Of a stretch of 64,000 nt of DNA, positions 13,380 to 28,256 are shown piece by piece. The position numbers and the translations under genes are program-made. The first letter of the stretch is position 1; every line of letters starts with the position of its first letter. The notes under the pieces were generated by a model. The model saw nothing but the letters and a program-made list of their open reading frames with translations. It was not told the DNA's origin and did no database searches. The DNA comes from Elysia crispata (taxonomy: Eukaryota > Mollusca > Gastropoda > Plakobranchidae): assembly GCA_033675545.1 (NCBI GenBank), contig JAWDGP010007341.1, positions 197,501 to 261,500 on the forward strand, read 5' to 3'.

Positions 13380-14594
13380 GCGGGTGAAGAAAAAGAGGAC
13401 GATTCTTTACAGTGGGTGATCGAATTCATATAACAATATATTCCCAACATAAAAAATTACAATAAAAGCAGCAAAGTGTTCTCTCAATCTGAAAGCAGGC
13501 TGGGGTTCCTATCACAACTTTCCCATTAACCAGAGATCCTGGAACTTTATTTTAGCATTCACATTGACCAAATATTTTAGTGAAACTCTGACCACAGTGT
13601 GGAATGACCAATCTACTGTCAAAGATCCCAATCAGGCTTAAAACCTCTTCCTCAAAACCTTAAGGCGATTTGTTAAGATTTAAGTTGATATGACGTGGAG
13701 GAGAAATACCAGTATGTGAATCAACCGAGATCAAACGACTTAGATAAATGCTCGGAAGAAAGAGGAAAGTGCTAGATGAACAAAACTGAGTTTCAGGGAT
13801 CGTAAACAGCTAAACCCGGGTTTCAGGCTCAAAATTTGAATCAGACTCGACTTGTCCCAAACCAAACATCAGACATAATTTCCAACTCTTAAGTTTTCTT
13901 AGGATTTTCATATAGACCTTAATTTAATATTCTCTGAGGGTAACTTTTCGACCTCGTTTACGGTTCCCGTAAAAATATTATGTAGAATGACATTAAAGAC
14001 AGTATTCTTTCATATATTTTTTTTTATAGTGTCATTCAGAAATAAAGCCAGCAGGATAATTTGCTAATTATCCTTGAACATTTTTCATTCCTTCATAGAA
14101 TACACATCTCACAATTATTTAAACACTGAAAATAAACATCCAGTTTCGGACAATGTATCCACTTTTTGAAACTCTAAGACCCGTACGGCCAGAAGAAAAG
14201 CGATACAGGGTGAAAACTCTCCATTGAGCTGCAGCAGGCTGAAGGTGTACAGAGACCACGGGAGACCACTGTGTGTGGAAGTCCTCCTCACACCATCTGA
14301 TACAAGTCAAACGGTGACCGTGAAGTTATCCCTTTGTTGTGTCTTGATCAAGTTCTCTCCCCTGACAAGCAGCAGGATGCAGTGTGACCACGGATGGCCA
14401 AGTATCCAGGAGGTGAGCCTTTTGTGGCAGTCTATGTCAACAGAAGTACCGGCTGAGGCCCTCCAAGGTAACAGGACGCTAGAGGTTTCCACTTGGACAA
14501 ATAGTGGAGACAATCATCATTAGCTTGCCGACTTGGTCTTTACTGCGACAGTATTGCTACATCCTCTACCCTTTATTCTCTGTAAGCTGAGCTT

Positions 14595-14687
<93 letters not shown>

Positions 14688-17140
14688 GCTAATTATCTCT
14701 CAGTTTTCATACCAATGTGCTTATTCTGCCTCATGCAGTGAAGTCAGATATAAGTCTGCAGAAGTGGTTCGTAATTGTTACTCCAAATTATCTGCCTTTG
14801 AATTGATAAGCCTTAATCAAGCAATGTCGTTGTGCGCAATTACGATTTGAGTTGTCTGCATGAGGATGCGGACAATCGATATAACCTAGACCATCGTAGA
14901 TCTGACAAGTGGTCAATGAGAGGAAAGTCTCTTGCCTCGCACTGTAGTTTGGTCAGATTAACTGAAGGGTATCGTAGTTTGGTTGGTCTGGGGCACGAAC
15001 ACCTTATGCTATACGCTTTGGGCTCGATCATATGTTTATTGGAGTTAAGGAATGAAAATATGTGTTTTGACTGGATGGAAGTTTTATTCACACCTTGGGG
15101 ATTAACATACTTTAACACAGTCTTGACATGCTTTAACACATCCAATCTCTTACGGATGGAATTATAGGGTGAGCCTGATACATGAAAACTTGGATGATGA
15201 ACTAAAAAGCTGTGGATATCTAGAGCATTTTTCGTTCTCATACCCAGTACTGCACAGCTGCAGTCCAGCAAACTTTGCGATACCCTGAGAGTGTCCTAAG
15301 GGCTGAGTGTACACGGAGATCGTGTCGTAACAGATCGAAATCTAAGTCTGCCAGATCTAAATCGCCTTGTTATCTGGATCTGGAATGAAGATTTAAAATC
15401 TTCATTGTTTTTCAATTTTTCATGTACATCTAGATCTAGACTAGATATTACATTTGAAATTATGACCAAAAGGTTGTTTTTGATTTTTGTTTGTTTCTTT
15501 GTTCTAGTATAAAAAGGGCTGTTACTTTTTCTTTTTCTGCAATAATCATGCTCGATCACAAAATCTTTTCAAACGTACACTTAAAGCTGAAAAATCAGGC
15601 AAAAACTAAAACTAAGTGATTGTCCTGATTCAATCTTTGTCTTACAACTTGATTCGAGAAAATGCAACTTTATATATTTGTTTTTTTTTTTTTGTGCTCT
15701 ACATCATAAAAGAAAATAAAGAGGATTTTACATTTTATTTTGGACTCAGTGTGAGCACACCTCTTACTATCTTGTCAGAAAATATAATTTACATCTATCT
15801 GTTCTGAGCTATTTGACAACACACAAAAAAAAATATTAGGATATTTTAAAAAATGAAAGAAATGTGTATGTGTTGCATCCTTTGAGCGCCTTATACCATG
15901 AGACCACTTCCACAGATATTAATTGTTGGTTTTGAAAAAATTAAGATTTCATACTTTAATCTAATAAAGTTTATTCCTAGCCTCAACAGGAAAAACGGGG
16001 AAATATGAGAATTTTCACTTACAAGTACAGATCAGGAGTTGGGACTGTGATGATGCATTTCTGATTTCTCTACTTTTTATCTTATTGTTAACTTGGAATG
16101 ACATTGTTAGATTTTTAGTTTGGCTTCGTAGGTGAGTACAGCCGGGAACAGAAACTTCGTGTTGTTTATGGTTGGAGGAGTAAATCGGGAGTAGGATCTC
16201 TCTCCACCTTAACCTCCAACCTCCCCCCTCCATATCAGCCCAACCCACCACCACCCCCTATCTCCCCCACCCCTCCTTCCTTCCATTCCCCTATCCCGTG
16301 TCCCTATGAAAACGAATTTAACGAATTCCTTCAGCGGCAGTGAGATGAAATCGGGGGCCGGAAGGGGTGGAAATTTTCTGTGGAAAGAATAAAAAAGCAA
16401 GTGCTCAAGTCAGACTGTTCTCGGTGAAGAGGTTTTGACCTGGGGCGACGAACTGATGAGCTCACCAACCGAAGCGAAGCCCAATCATGTTAGATCAATT
16501 TAGCCAAGAGATCGATAAATCGAGAAGGCAAGCAAATTCCGCCCTCCAGTCAAGTTTACCATCTCACGCCTGACTCAAGAAAAGCAAGCGCCCTGGGGCG
16601 TATCGATTAGAATTCAAAACTAATCGATAAATCACTCAGCTGACGGCAACAATTTTCATCGTCACGCATGCGCGTCGAGTCTTCAGCCGAGCTCTTACCA
16701 CAGCTCTATTTTTTTTTTGTGTGTTTTCAGATTGCGTGAAAAGAAGCGAAATGAATAGTGACGTCTGGGCACTAAGGAGATAAGTGGATTTATTTCATTG
16801 TTTCTTTCAGCTGTGCGGAGGATGGATTGGTGCGGGCTGAAGATTGAAAAAAAAATTACAGTCACGGGGCACGGTAGAAGGATGAGGGAAAAAGATTGAG
16901 GGTTGGTAGAGCGTTAATGGTAAATTTTAAACTTGTCAATCTTGAAAAATTCAAAAGACCATAACCTCCAACACCATCACGAAAAACAACAACAGCAGCA
17001 GCAACAGCAGCAACAACGACAATAAAATAATAGTGTAAATAAACGATAGTAAAAAAATAATCAGCACCTGCGGCTTAAAATCCCTGCATGGAATGCATCC
17101 TATATGTTCTCTTTGTCGCTCTACATTAAACTCACATCAC
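13380..17140. other. unique sequence, no gene supported
   Basis: Apart from the CT array at 14.6 kb this is unique. The longest non-repeat frame of the whole window (14840-15271, minus, 143 codons) lies here, overlapped by an open plus-strand frame (14832-15167). Neither has a domain I recognise. Confidence 0.4.
14597..14685. repeat. CT microsatellite
   Basis: Pure (CT)n of about 44 units. Confidence 0.95.
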
Positions 17141-17160
17141 GGGGACATGAGTTTTTTGCG

Positions 17161-17592
17161 ACCAGACCTTAGGCTATAGACAACTTTGATGAGACCAGAC
17201 CTTAGGCTATAGACAACTTTGATGAGACCAGACCTTAGGCTATAGACAACTTTGATGAGACCAGACCTTAGGCTATAGACAACTTTGATGAGACCAGACC
17301 TTAGGCTATAGACAACTTTGATGAGACCAGACCTTAGGCTATAGACAACTTTGATGAGACCAGACCTTAGGCTATAGACAACTTTGATGAGACCAGACCT
17401 TAGGCTATAGACAACTTTGATGAGACCAGACCTTAGACTATAGACAACTTTGATGAGACCAGACCTTAGGCTATAGACAACTTTGATGAGACCAGACCTT
17501 AGGCTATAGACAACTTTGATGAGACCAGACCTTAGGCTATAGACAACTTTGATGAGACCAGACCTTAGGCTATAGACCTTTGATGAGACCAA
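17161..17592. repeat. 33-bp minisatellite, thirteen units
   Basis: Units starting ACCAGACCTTAGGCTATAGA recur every 33 bp from 17161 to 17557. Twelve are essentially identical; one carries TTAGACTAT, and the last has a four-base deletion. The minus strand is open across the array (11-residue repeat VYSLRSGLIKV, frame 17137-17592). With no signal peptide, domain or splice evidence I treat this as a consequence of a unit length divisible by three. Confidence 0.95.
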
Positions 17593-18275
17593 ACCAGAGG
17601 ATCAGAGATTTAGAGTTTTTTTTAATAATACCATTTAAATTTTCTTTAAAAGTCACTAGTGTGTACATAAACAGAATGGTAAAATACCTTGAGATGCATG
17701 CATGGAAGGCATCCTATGATGGCATCGAGTCTATTGGGTGATGGAATACGAGGTCTTTCCGAAAAGGAATTTACCAGCTATTTACAAGCATAGCCGTTAA
17801 TCTTCCAACGTGTATCGAAGACTTGATAACTTCATGGGATTCAAGGAGAAAGGCAAGATTTAAATATTCTCTTTAATTCGGTAGATCTTCGCAAGTGACT
17901 CGAGAGTTGAAAAGTTATGGGAAACTCCCAAAATTAACTGGGCAGAACGGTTGGCGTTAATTGAGCAACTCGATGTTTATCGATTCCAATAACTTCCACC
18001 TGCTAACCACGCCAGCACGCATGCGCCGTGCCACGCTGGCCAATCAAGCGGCTTACAGATGGGAACATTTCTCAACATCATATTTCCATGTACATGGGCT
18101 GAGAAAGACATTGAAATTGATGGAATTTTTCAATAGAACAAGAAAAAGGAAGATAAAGAGAGCGGAATAGGATAAGAGAAGAGAAAATAGTGAGAGAATG
18201 GGAGATTTTTAAAGAAAGATGTATTTAAATGACAAATATTTTTTTTTCTTGCCTCATATTCTATTCTCATTCTAA

Positions 18276-18278
<3 letters not shown>

Positions 18279-18361
<83 letters not shown>

Positions 18362-18400
18362 GCCTCTATCTCTCTCTTTCTCTGATTCACTCTCTCTTTT
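18279..18400. repeat. CT microsatellite
   Basis: Pure (CT)n to 18352 with an imperfect CTTT/CTGC tail. Confidence 0.94.
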
Positions 18401-18539
18401 TCTCCTAATCTTTGAGATACAAGGGCTTTTATTAATTTTGTTTGTTTCTTTTTTTTGTTTTTGGTTGTTTTATATTGCTGTTTTTTTGTAGGCGGAGAAG
18501 AGGATTTGACTGCAGTAGGTAAAAATATCAATACATCCT

Positions 18540-21500
18540 AACAGCCTTGCCGATATCCTCCAGCTCTACACAACTTGCTGACGTACTGCCCTGTTGAAGT
18601 GTAATACACAAACACTGGAAGACCTATAAAAGTAGGATTGTATTTACCCAGGTATTACCTCTTACAGTACGCTCATAAGTAGCAAGCTTTACCAAATAGG
18701 AAAAGTTATGAACTTTTGAACAATCGGATTTTCTATTCAAAATAAGATTAGAGGCCTGTTTTGATTTGGCCTGTTTACATAGTGAAGCTTGAGAGGAGCT
18801 AGCGAGCTACTGGGTAACAAGCACTCACGCTCAAATCGGCCAGCAATCTCTGTAATTCTCTTACTGTTTGCATAAGATCTGGAGTGAGGCAGACCGCACG
18901 GCGCACAGTAGAGCCGGGGTTCAAAACATCAGAGCTAAGTGGATCAGCGAGCAAAATTCAATAGAAGTTAACGTAATAGACTGCACCAAACTACCGGCCA
19001 CTCGAGCTGCTCGGTCGCTGGGCGAAGAAAGAAAGCAAGATTGATCAATTCGATCGCGTAGACCATCGATTATTGCAGTAAGGAAACCCAAGGAAGTCCA
19101 GGCCTGAGTCCAACTATCAATCAACAGCCCGGGAAGAGAGACCAGCTATTCAGTATAAGCCGATTGTCAATGAAAACGAATGCACTGACTTGGCGTGGTG
19201 AAGTTATTGATTAGAACTCAAAGTCTATCGGGCGAATCAATCAGTGAGTTCTGGCGGTAAACACAGAGTTTGCGTGGAGCGGCGGCCGGAGGACGCCTCA
19301 TAATGTGATTAAGGGAGGAATATAGGCTTGATCTGGAGGGATGAGGACCTCGGAGAGGGGAGGCGGAAGGTGGAGGGAGGAGATAGCGTGGAGAAGTTGG
19401 ACAGGAATAGGATTGGCAGAGAGAAGGAAGATGATGCAAAGGAGTAAAGAGGTAAAAAGGAGGCTGGGAAAGAAAAAAGGGCTGAGGTATGGATGTGGGG
19501 AGAGTAAGGGGACGTAAAAGGGGAGAGGTAGGAGGGAGGAAAAGATGATAGAGATTACCAGCAACTGGATGGAAAGGAAAATAATGTAGGAGAGGGGAGG
19601 GGGAAGCATGAAAGGAATTACAGGTAAAGAGAGAAAGGGGTGAGGAGGAGGTGGAGAAGATAGCGAGGAATGGTAGGAATGGATTTGGTTGAAAAACGGA
19701 CAAGAAATTAGGAATAAAGGGGATGGAGACAGTAAGGGAAACGATTTAGTGCAGATATAGGATTAGAGGTGAAGGAACAGATAGAAGACGTTGATGATGT
19801 TTTAGACGGAACGGAAGAAAAGGAAAGGATAGGACTGGTGAGTGCAGTAGTAATAGTGGAAGGGAGAATATTGTTTGTTTGATATGGCCCGCCCACAACT
19901 TGGGATTTTAGTGAATATCAAACAAGAGATAGTCGAGAGAGGAGACCCTAACCTCACGCAGAGACGGTGTACGGATCGAACTTGCGAGTGATCATCCTTT
20001 GAGTATCCAGACGAATATTCTAATTCCACAGCCACCGGCGAAGAGGGAGAAGCAGTAAAGGCACTGATGTTTCGAGGAAAGGAATAGAGTGATAAGATGT
20101 GTTGGAAATAGAGAAGGAAGGAAAGAATTCAAGTTGAAAATAGATGAAAATGGAGCAGAGCAGATTGGGAAAGGATTAGAGTTTTTGCGATGGATTCGAT
20201 TCAATTTTCTTTATCGTTTGTTTTTTTACTTTCGTGGTATTAGAAGTATTGAGTACATTACACTTTCAAGTGTATATTCTAAATTTTAAACGTTATTGTA
20301 TCAACACAATAGTACTGTAGTATACGGTTTAACACCCTATTATCACAGCAGACTTGCTCAGGAGGGTGTCTTTTCATTGTACCAAAAGGAAATAATTAAC
20401 GATACTGCTTGAATGACCATTTAACTGCAGCGTGCATTTATCTTGCGTGCGTCTATCCGATTATTTCTGTATGTTAGGAGTATGACATCAGTGACCGCAG
20501 CATCTTAATTCCAAAAGATTTTTCTCTCTCTTTCACTCATTTGAAATGGTTTGATCAATCATTGTAAATGTTTATATGGGTTATTAGTGATAAATTTCTC
20601 CAGTAATCAATTTTTCACCGCTCATTTTCTCAATTCGCTGGCATGAACCGCAATGGTATGGGATATTGTTCAATTCGTATACGAAGCCAATGAAGCCAAT
20701 CGTTTGAAGCAATTAAGAGAAATATTGATTGTTATTTTATCAGACCTCTAACCTTTGCACTTTCACTTTTCTAACTTTGCTTAAAGTTTCAATCTAAGCT
20801 GGAAAAACAGTACAAAAATCTCACAGAATCTAATTTATAATGTCTCAACTTGACGTGGTAACAAAATGATAAAACTAAAATGAGCGGAGCAGCCTGAGTT
20901 ACACTCCAGCCCCTTCCTTTGGTTTCTCGCAGAGAGAATTTCGAGAACGCTACTATCATTGTTTTCAAAATAATTGTCTCTTTATACAGTTTTGCTCCAT
21001 ACCATATTTCAAATATTGTTTTTGCTCTTGAGCCAAGTATTATCATCTTTCTTCCTCCAACCCATGTCCTTAAGTGCTAGAAGTAGGCGGGACCACACTT
21101 AAAGACCGTATGGGGGCGTTTGGCGGCTGTAGCCAGGGTCCAGACCATCTCTTTGCTGGTTGCCAGGGTACACTCCGCTCAGCTCGACCTGATCGAACCC
21201 CCCGCGGGCGCTGATTAACGGATGCGGCGGCAAAGATCACACCTTGATGGGGAGCTTTTGTCTCTGGCATCTTACCCGTCCTTCAATTTCAAAACAACAT
21301 CACTATTGTGATACTTTAGTGGGCGGAGATGTTCGACCCCGCCCATTCTGAGTAAAAAGACAAGGGGTTGGTGGTGATCGTGGGGATCTGGTTGGTCTGG
21401 TGTGGAGGAAGAGAGGAGAGAGGCTAGGATCATCTTTTGTTGAAGACTCCAGTGTGCCAGAGAACATTTGCCGAACGTCTTGTTCCTGGCTAGATAGCCT

Positions 21501-21600
21501 ATGTTTGGAGTCATAGTGAAGTTTGTTTAGAGAAACTGTGAGTCGAGGCCAATCGCATTCTTCAGAGACAACGTCAGAGAATGAGGGAACAATTAAGTAA
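18540..21600. other. unique sequence, no gene supported
   Basis: Purine-biased on the plus strand at 19260-19800, which creates long low-complexity minus-strand frames (Ser/Leu/Pro-rich). Otherwise nothing recognised. Confidence 0.45.
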
Positions 21601-21616
21601 CAAATTGCGGAGCAGA

Positions 21617-22240
<624 letters not shown>

Positions 22241-22389
22241 AAGTTCAATAAACTCGACAGCACAATACGGCTTCTGACACCGGCAAACACATTTCACATT
22301 CACGCCACTCTACAACGGAAAATTTCCCTTCATATTAAAATACCTTTTATGAGGAAAGATGAGGTTTCAACCAAATTCTGATATCAAGA

Positions 22390-24220
22390 GTATAAAAACA
22401 ACAAAGCTGTTTCTGATGGATCTGATCGCCAGCTGTGCTGCCTTCATACATTAACATACCAAGACCAAAAATCACAATTTCTCCAACTACGATCTTACCT
22501 AAAATTTGCGAAGATTTTACGTGACGAAATTTGCTATGAGAGGATATAAATTTTTTTAAAGGAACATGAATGAAATGAATTTAAAAGCAAATTAGCAATA
22601 ACAAAGAAAAGAAAAATATTTGAATGCAAATGCATCGCAGAATATTATTATAGTGATCATAACCATGACGGTAAAACAAAATATTGCAAAGTGAAAAGAA
22701 ATACCTCGGATCGCTCAGATTAGGAGAAACGAGACATTACCAGACAAAATAATGTTTTTTAATTTACCCGGCCTTCCGAATGCTGTCAAACCCAAAATTT
22801 ATCACCGCACATCTGGTGCATGGTTGAGTAGAATTTTTTTTTTTTCCAAAGAAGCCATTATGAAAGAACTGAACATCAGAATTAAGGCCAGATAAAACCG
22901 CTGAGTTCTCTGTCCCCTAGAACTATTCCTCAGCTTACTGGGATCGCTAAACAATTCCACCATCAGCAGCAGCAGCTAAAGAGAGCGGTTCACGGACAAA
23001 CCGGGATACAGCCATGGCGAGAACGGACTGCCGGAAACAGCAATCACTTCACCTGCGTGTGCGCATGTCAACCTGGACCGAGAGCATCAGGTTCCGGTGA
23101 CGGCCCAGCCGCAGGCTATTTTCAGACATGGAAACACACTTCCCACCTTGTTGTTCTGGTCTGATTAACGGAGCTTCCACGGCCTGGTCTCGCCCTGAGT
23201 CTGACGATAATTCCGGCGAGAGCTTGAAACCGAATCTGGAGACGCCTCGTTCGCTCCGCTTGTCTTCCACAGTTTGGTAAACTAGTCCAATCTCTGTTTC
23301 ACAGAAAATCAAAAGTTAAAATGTTATCCCGTGTAGCAGGGAACAATTACTTTTGCGCCGATTGAAACAAAGTCGATTCTTATTGAATTATCAATAACAG
23401 AATTTGCATATTTTCCCCTCATTAATTTGTTTTTTAAAAAGTAAATTAACGGACGCATAATAGTATTCTTATCTCTGTCTCGGTTGAAAAAGAACGTAGA
23501 ATCCCAAGTGGATAACAGAAAAACGCATTATCAAAACAAAACGTATGAAAAAAAGAATCTAAAGTCAAAACATCCAAGCAGCTGTGCATTCAGTGGAAAC
23601 GACTGGATGGGGTTCACGCTGTGCTGAGATTATGGTGTCTATTTGACCCTCTCGACCTATCATGACACTCTGTGCAGAACTTGAGGTTCACACTGTGCTG
23701 AGATTATGGTGTCTATTTGATCCTCTCGACCTATAATGACACTCTGTGCAGAACTTCGGATCTGCGTGGCTCACGATCTGTCCTCATAGACTGGGAGGAC
23801 AGAAATTTCGTCCGTCACAATTTTATGTGACTCAATCATGATAAATTGCTAAAAGATGTGCTGTTTCTCTTTCCTAGCCACCGCTGCACCAAACCGACCG
23901 GAGCATCTTTAAGCCTGATCATTTCAAGGTGAGAAAAATGTAATCATCACACCTGCTTTGGCCCGAAGTATCACATACCAATTAATTGACTTTCAGCCTA
24001 TGATCGCCTTCGTGAGAATTTTTATCTGACCTCAGAATTATACTCAATTACTTTTTGTAGAGAATTTTACGAAATCAAACAAAATAGTTCCAAAGCTTTC
24101 AAATTTAATAGGAAGGATAATTAAAAAAAAATATTATTCAATAATGCTTACACTGTACTATAGTTCATGGGATAACAAATCATTTTCACGTTCAGAAACT
24201 AAGAGACTAAAATACTAAAT
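22390..24220. other. unique sequence, no gene seen
   Basis: Apart from the 74-bp duplication at 23611-23758 I see no feature. The frame at 23049-23312 (minus) has no known domain. Confidence 0.45.
23611..23758. repeat. 74-bp tandem duplication, two units
   Basis: GGTTCACGCTGTGCTGAGAT at 23611 and GGTTCACACTGTGCTGAGAT at 23685 begin two copies that match to GACACTCTGTGCAGAACTT with only a handful of substitutions. Confidence 0.93.
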
Positions 24221-24227
24221 GGGGTAA

Positions 24228-24260
24228 GGGGGGGGGGGGGGGGAAATAAAAAAAAAAAAA
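24228..24260. repeat. poly-G then poly-A tract
   Basis: About 14 G followed by AAAT and about 13 A. Confidence 0.85.
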
Positions 24261-24376
24261 AGCGTGAGACTTATAATTTTGTCTTCCTAATACTGTACCC
24301 AATGATGCACTTACTGCTGATGTCAAGTTTTACCATCGCTTATTTTAAAAAGAATTCAGAGTAACATCAAGAACAT

Positions 24377-24510
<134 letters not shown>

Positions 24511-25011
24511 TCAACAGAGATTATTTCTAAAGCTCTCTACCTAAAAATGCAACTCAGAGCGCTTATACTCTTTAAAATCTTATTAAAAAAGAACATAACA
24601 TTGAGAAATCAACAACATGTTTGGATACAAGAACATGAATATATACATGAACTTATTGTACAGAAGAATTTTGGAAAGAAATAAAAATCTCATGTTTTTC
24701 TTCGCTGTTCAAACTTGTCATGTTTAGAACAAGTACCACTCGACCCTGACTCCAGAGCCGACCCTTTCTTAAAAATCGCTTTCCGAAAGAAAGAAACAAT
24801 TCTTAATTTTCAGTCATTGTATACTGTGAAAAAACTTTTTTGTCTTGTTTGTCCCATTATTTACTAATCCTTTAGCATACTATGGAAATTGAAAGAAGCT
24901 GTGAAACTTTACCAAAATCAATGAACAGCCAAGCAAATATCATATCTTTTTACTAGGATTTCATTTACTTATTCATCAAAAGCGAGTTTTGAACGTTGGA
25001 TAGAGAGACCT

Positions 25012-25100
25012 CTATGCCATTGGCTGAATGATCAATTTGGTCATCACTGCAGTTCCTGACCAGTGGATTAAGGTTTCAGTCCTCCTGTAGATCAAGTAAT
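25012..25100 (+). repeat. possible tRNA-derived SINE head
   Basis: TGGCTGAATGA (25021) resembles an RNA polymerase III box A, and GGTTTCAGTCC (25072) resembles box B, about 51 bases apart as in tRNA genes. The expected stems are imperfect, so it is a relic rather than a tRNA gene. Confidence 0.35.
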
Positions 25101-25864
25101 ATAACTATCGCTTCTGTTTGTTTGTGTATTGCTCGATATATAACAGAAAACTAAAGCTTTGTTTATTTTACATTCCAGATACAGTTAATCAGCAACGGAT
25201 TCATTGCTTCTACTTCCGTTGATCTTATGGAGAGTTTTCAAACAATCAAAAAGGGAGAGTGGGGTTCTCTATAAAACCTATCAATGTTGCTCCATGTTAC
25301 TGCGATAAGGACCACCGTACATAAAAATTATGCGGCTGGTTAAAACATCAGCCTGGACCTTTCTGGGACTCTTCTTCCAAGGACGCTGTCACGCCGTGAT
25401 CTACGGTAGGATGGCGCCATGGAAGGCTGGATTAGCCGCGAAGTCTAAAACTATCGATTGATTGCTCGGGAAATGGCGTAGCGAGTTTATTGCTATAATT
25501 CTGCAAAAGATTCAAGGGGAAGCCTCAGAAAACCACACACTGATGCCAGGAATATGAAAATGAGAAGAACTACCGAAAACCAATAAATGGGATTTTCTTT
25601 AAGATAGAGTAACTAAAGAGACGGATAACTACTGAAGGACATTAAGGTGCCAATCTATTGCCAGACGTTTTTTTGAGATTTCTAAACAATGCTTTTAGTC
25701 TTGATCATTGAATACCAGTGTCTCTAATCTGAGGAATCTTCTCTATGAAATCTAAAATATTAACCTGTTGAATGTCTCAGAAACATAAGCTGTTGATGGG
25801 ACAGATCAACTATCCTGACTTTCCTAGGATAGATATCTCAGCCCCCCTCCCCTCTTTCTCTCTC

Positions 25865-25867
<3 letters not shown>

Positions 25868-25950
<83 letters not shown>
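25868..25950. repeat. TGTC then CT microsatellite
   Basis: Seven to eight TGTC units pass into (CT)n. Confidence 0.94.
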
Positions 25951-25953
<3 letters not shown>

Positions 25954-25959
25954 TGCCAT

Positions 25960-27590
25960 CATCTCCGGGTGCTGGTTCTTTAACACCGGGTGGGCTGATC
26001 GCCTCACCCCTGGCGAGAGCGTCTTTAGCCTGCAAATCAAACATCTTTTTTTCCCCTTCCGAGATTCAACTATCGCGGCGGGAAGAGGCCTGGCTAGGAA
26101 CTCCCCGAGACTAAAAGACTTTTCCGACAAAATCAACACGACCGTGACACTGTGCTGGCGCGAACAGGCCTGGCCGATGTGTTTGAACAAATCCGGCGGA
26201 TACATATACCTTTTCAGACTGAAGCCCCGCCGTGTTTTCAGATGTAATATTTAGCTGTAGATGTGAGCAGTGAGTGTCGAGCGGTGATTATGCGAGTCAA
26301 CAGAGATGTAAACAGTGGATGGAGGCATCCAGGGGAATAGGGAGGCGGCCAGCTCGCTATTCAATCTCTTCTCTAAACACACTGGTCGCAGTATGAGGTG
26401 AAGAGACGAGAATTTATATGCAAAAGTTAACATGAACAAGGTGGCTGTAGGATAGATGCGTGTATGCCTATTATGAGAGAATGTTCAGCTAGGTAAAGGC
26501 TGAAGTGTACCCAGTAATGTGTTTTGCATCCCTTAAGTTTCCCAAAGAAGAGAACCTGATACGCGGAAAACAAAAGAAAGAAAAAGGCTCAGGTGTTTGA
26601 CATTTTAGTATGGCAGACACAGAAAAGGTGACAAAAATGTAGAGGGAAATACGAGAGAGGAAATATTTTTTAAATCGCTCTCTGAATTCATAATGATTGG
26701 CCTAGATTTAAACACGTTTAATACACACAAAGATAGGAACATACTTTATGCATCAGTTTAGTTGAACAAATGAAATCGGCAATAAAATAATGCTATACGA
26801 TTGGCTCAACTCGAGAGGAAGTAAGTCAAGAGATATGCAAAGCAGAAAATGTATCGTTGAGAAAATGACTCTTTAAGGATGGTGAATTATTGATAATTCT
26901 TCTTTTATTGGCGCTGTTGTAAATACTGGTTCTGATGCTGATGGTTGCATTGACGATGGTTTCATGGATTGGTGCTAGTGGCGGTAGTGAAGAAAATGTT
27001 GATCGTGATAAACCGGATGTTTCGTCGTAAACGGTACGAGATGACTTGCTTTAACCTACAAAAAAATGTGTTTATATCGCCGAACCTGAAAGCTGACGCA
27101 TGTGTTAAAGCAAAAACAATCAAGAGTGTTGGGCTACCGACTTCTGTAACCCAGATCCGAGCATGTTCCATCCCCTCCAGTGATACACAGATATTGCATT
27201 TCGTTCCTCACGATCTCATCAAACTTTGCGACATACATATTTTTCCTCCTAAAATCAATTTTTTATATAATGAAAATTGGATGAGAATAATGTTCATAGG
27301 AAAAATTTATAAGACAAATCAGTCAAGAAAGTCAGTGAAGAGTTTAGAAAATAAACTAGAAAACTTAAGTTGACGAAGCCAGGTCCAAGTGTCATTCTAA
27401 CATTAATCAAACCGATAATTGGCGGCGTAAAATTAGTGTAACATCGTCCAGTTTTAACCAACGAATCTTAAGAATGATCCTCCAAACTCAAGCTTTCTTA
27501 TCGGTAGTTATTTCAAATCTCTACAGGAAAAAAGCTAGCGCCAGGTCTCCAGTGAGATAACATTTTCTGCACGTCCCTGTTTCGTCATCT
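25960..27590. other. unique sequence, no gene seen
   Basis: Open frames (25772-26254 plus and 26969-27373 plus) lack recognisable domains; the first runs through a CT microsatellite. Confidence 0.45.
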
Positions 27591-27595
27591 CTTTG

Positions 27596-27745
<150 letters not shown>

Positions 27746-28022
27746 ATGTCTTTCCAAAGAGCACTAAAATAATATGCCTGAAACAATGCTCCAAGATAGT
27801 TTAAGCAGAAAGATCTAAGTCTCACACAAAGCCATTATGACATCTCGAGTATTTTATGCCCCGCTGGGAGTATTTTCATAGATTTGATAGAGCTAGGGTA
27901 TTAGAGGACAAAGAGGACTAAGTAAAGAAGTTAAATCATAAAGCTATGTCCACTTCATCGCAACAAAATTATCCGTAGGAACATTTCAACGGTTGACGAG
28001 AGATTGGCCTCTAACAAATCAC

Positions 28023-28023
28023 T

Positions 28024-28085
<62 letters not shown>

Positions 28086-28157
28086 TCTCTCTCTCTCTCT
28101 CCCTCTCCCTCTCTCCCTCTCTCTGTCTCTCTGTCTCTTTCTCTGTCTCTTTCTCTG

Positions 28158-28214
<57 letters not shown>

Positions 28215-28256
28215 CTCTCTGTCTCTCTCTCCCAGCTCTCTCTAACTCTCTCTCTC
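28023..28256. repeat. CT microsatellite, compound
   Basis: Pure (CT)n, a CCCT and TCTG/TTTC middle, then (CT)n again. Confidence 0.94.

Noticed and set aside
14832..15271. 143-codon minus-strand frame and overlapping plus-strand frame
   Set aside because: They are the longest non-repeat frames, but opposite strands are open together, no motif is recognisable and no splice context is convincing.
17161..17592. CRISPR-like array
   Set aside because: The 33-bp units are contiguous with no unique spacers, so it is a minisatellite in a eukaryotic genome. The same applies to the 40-, 53- and 54-bp arrays.
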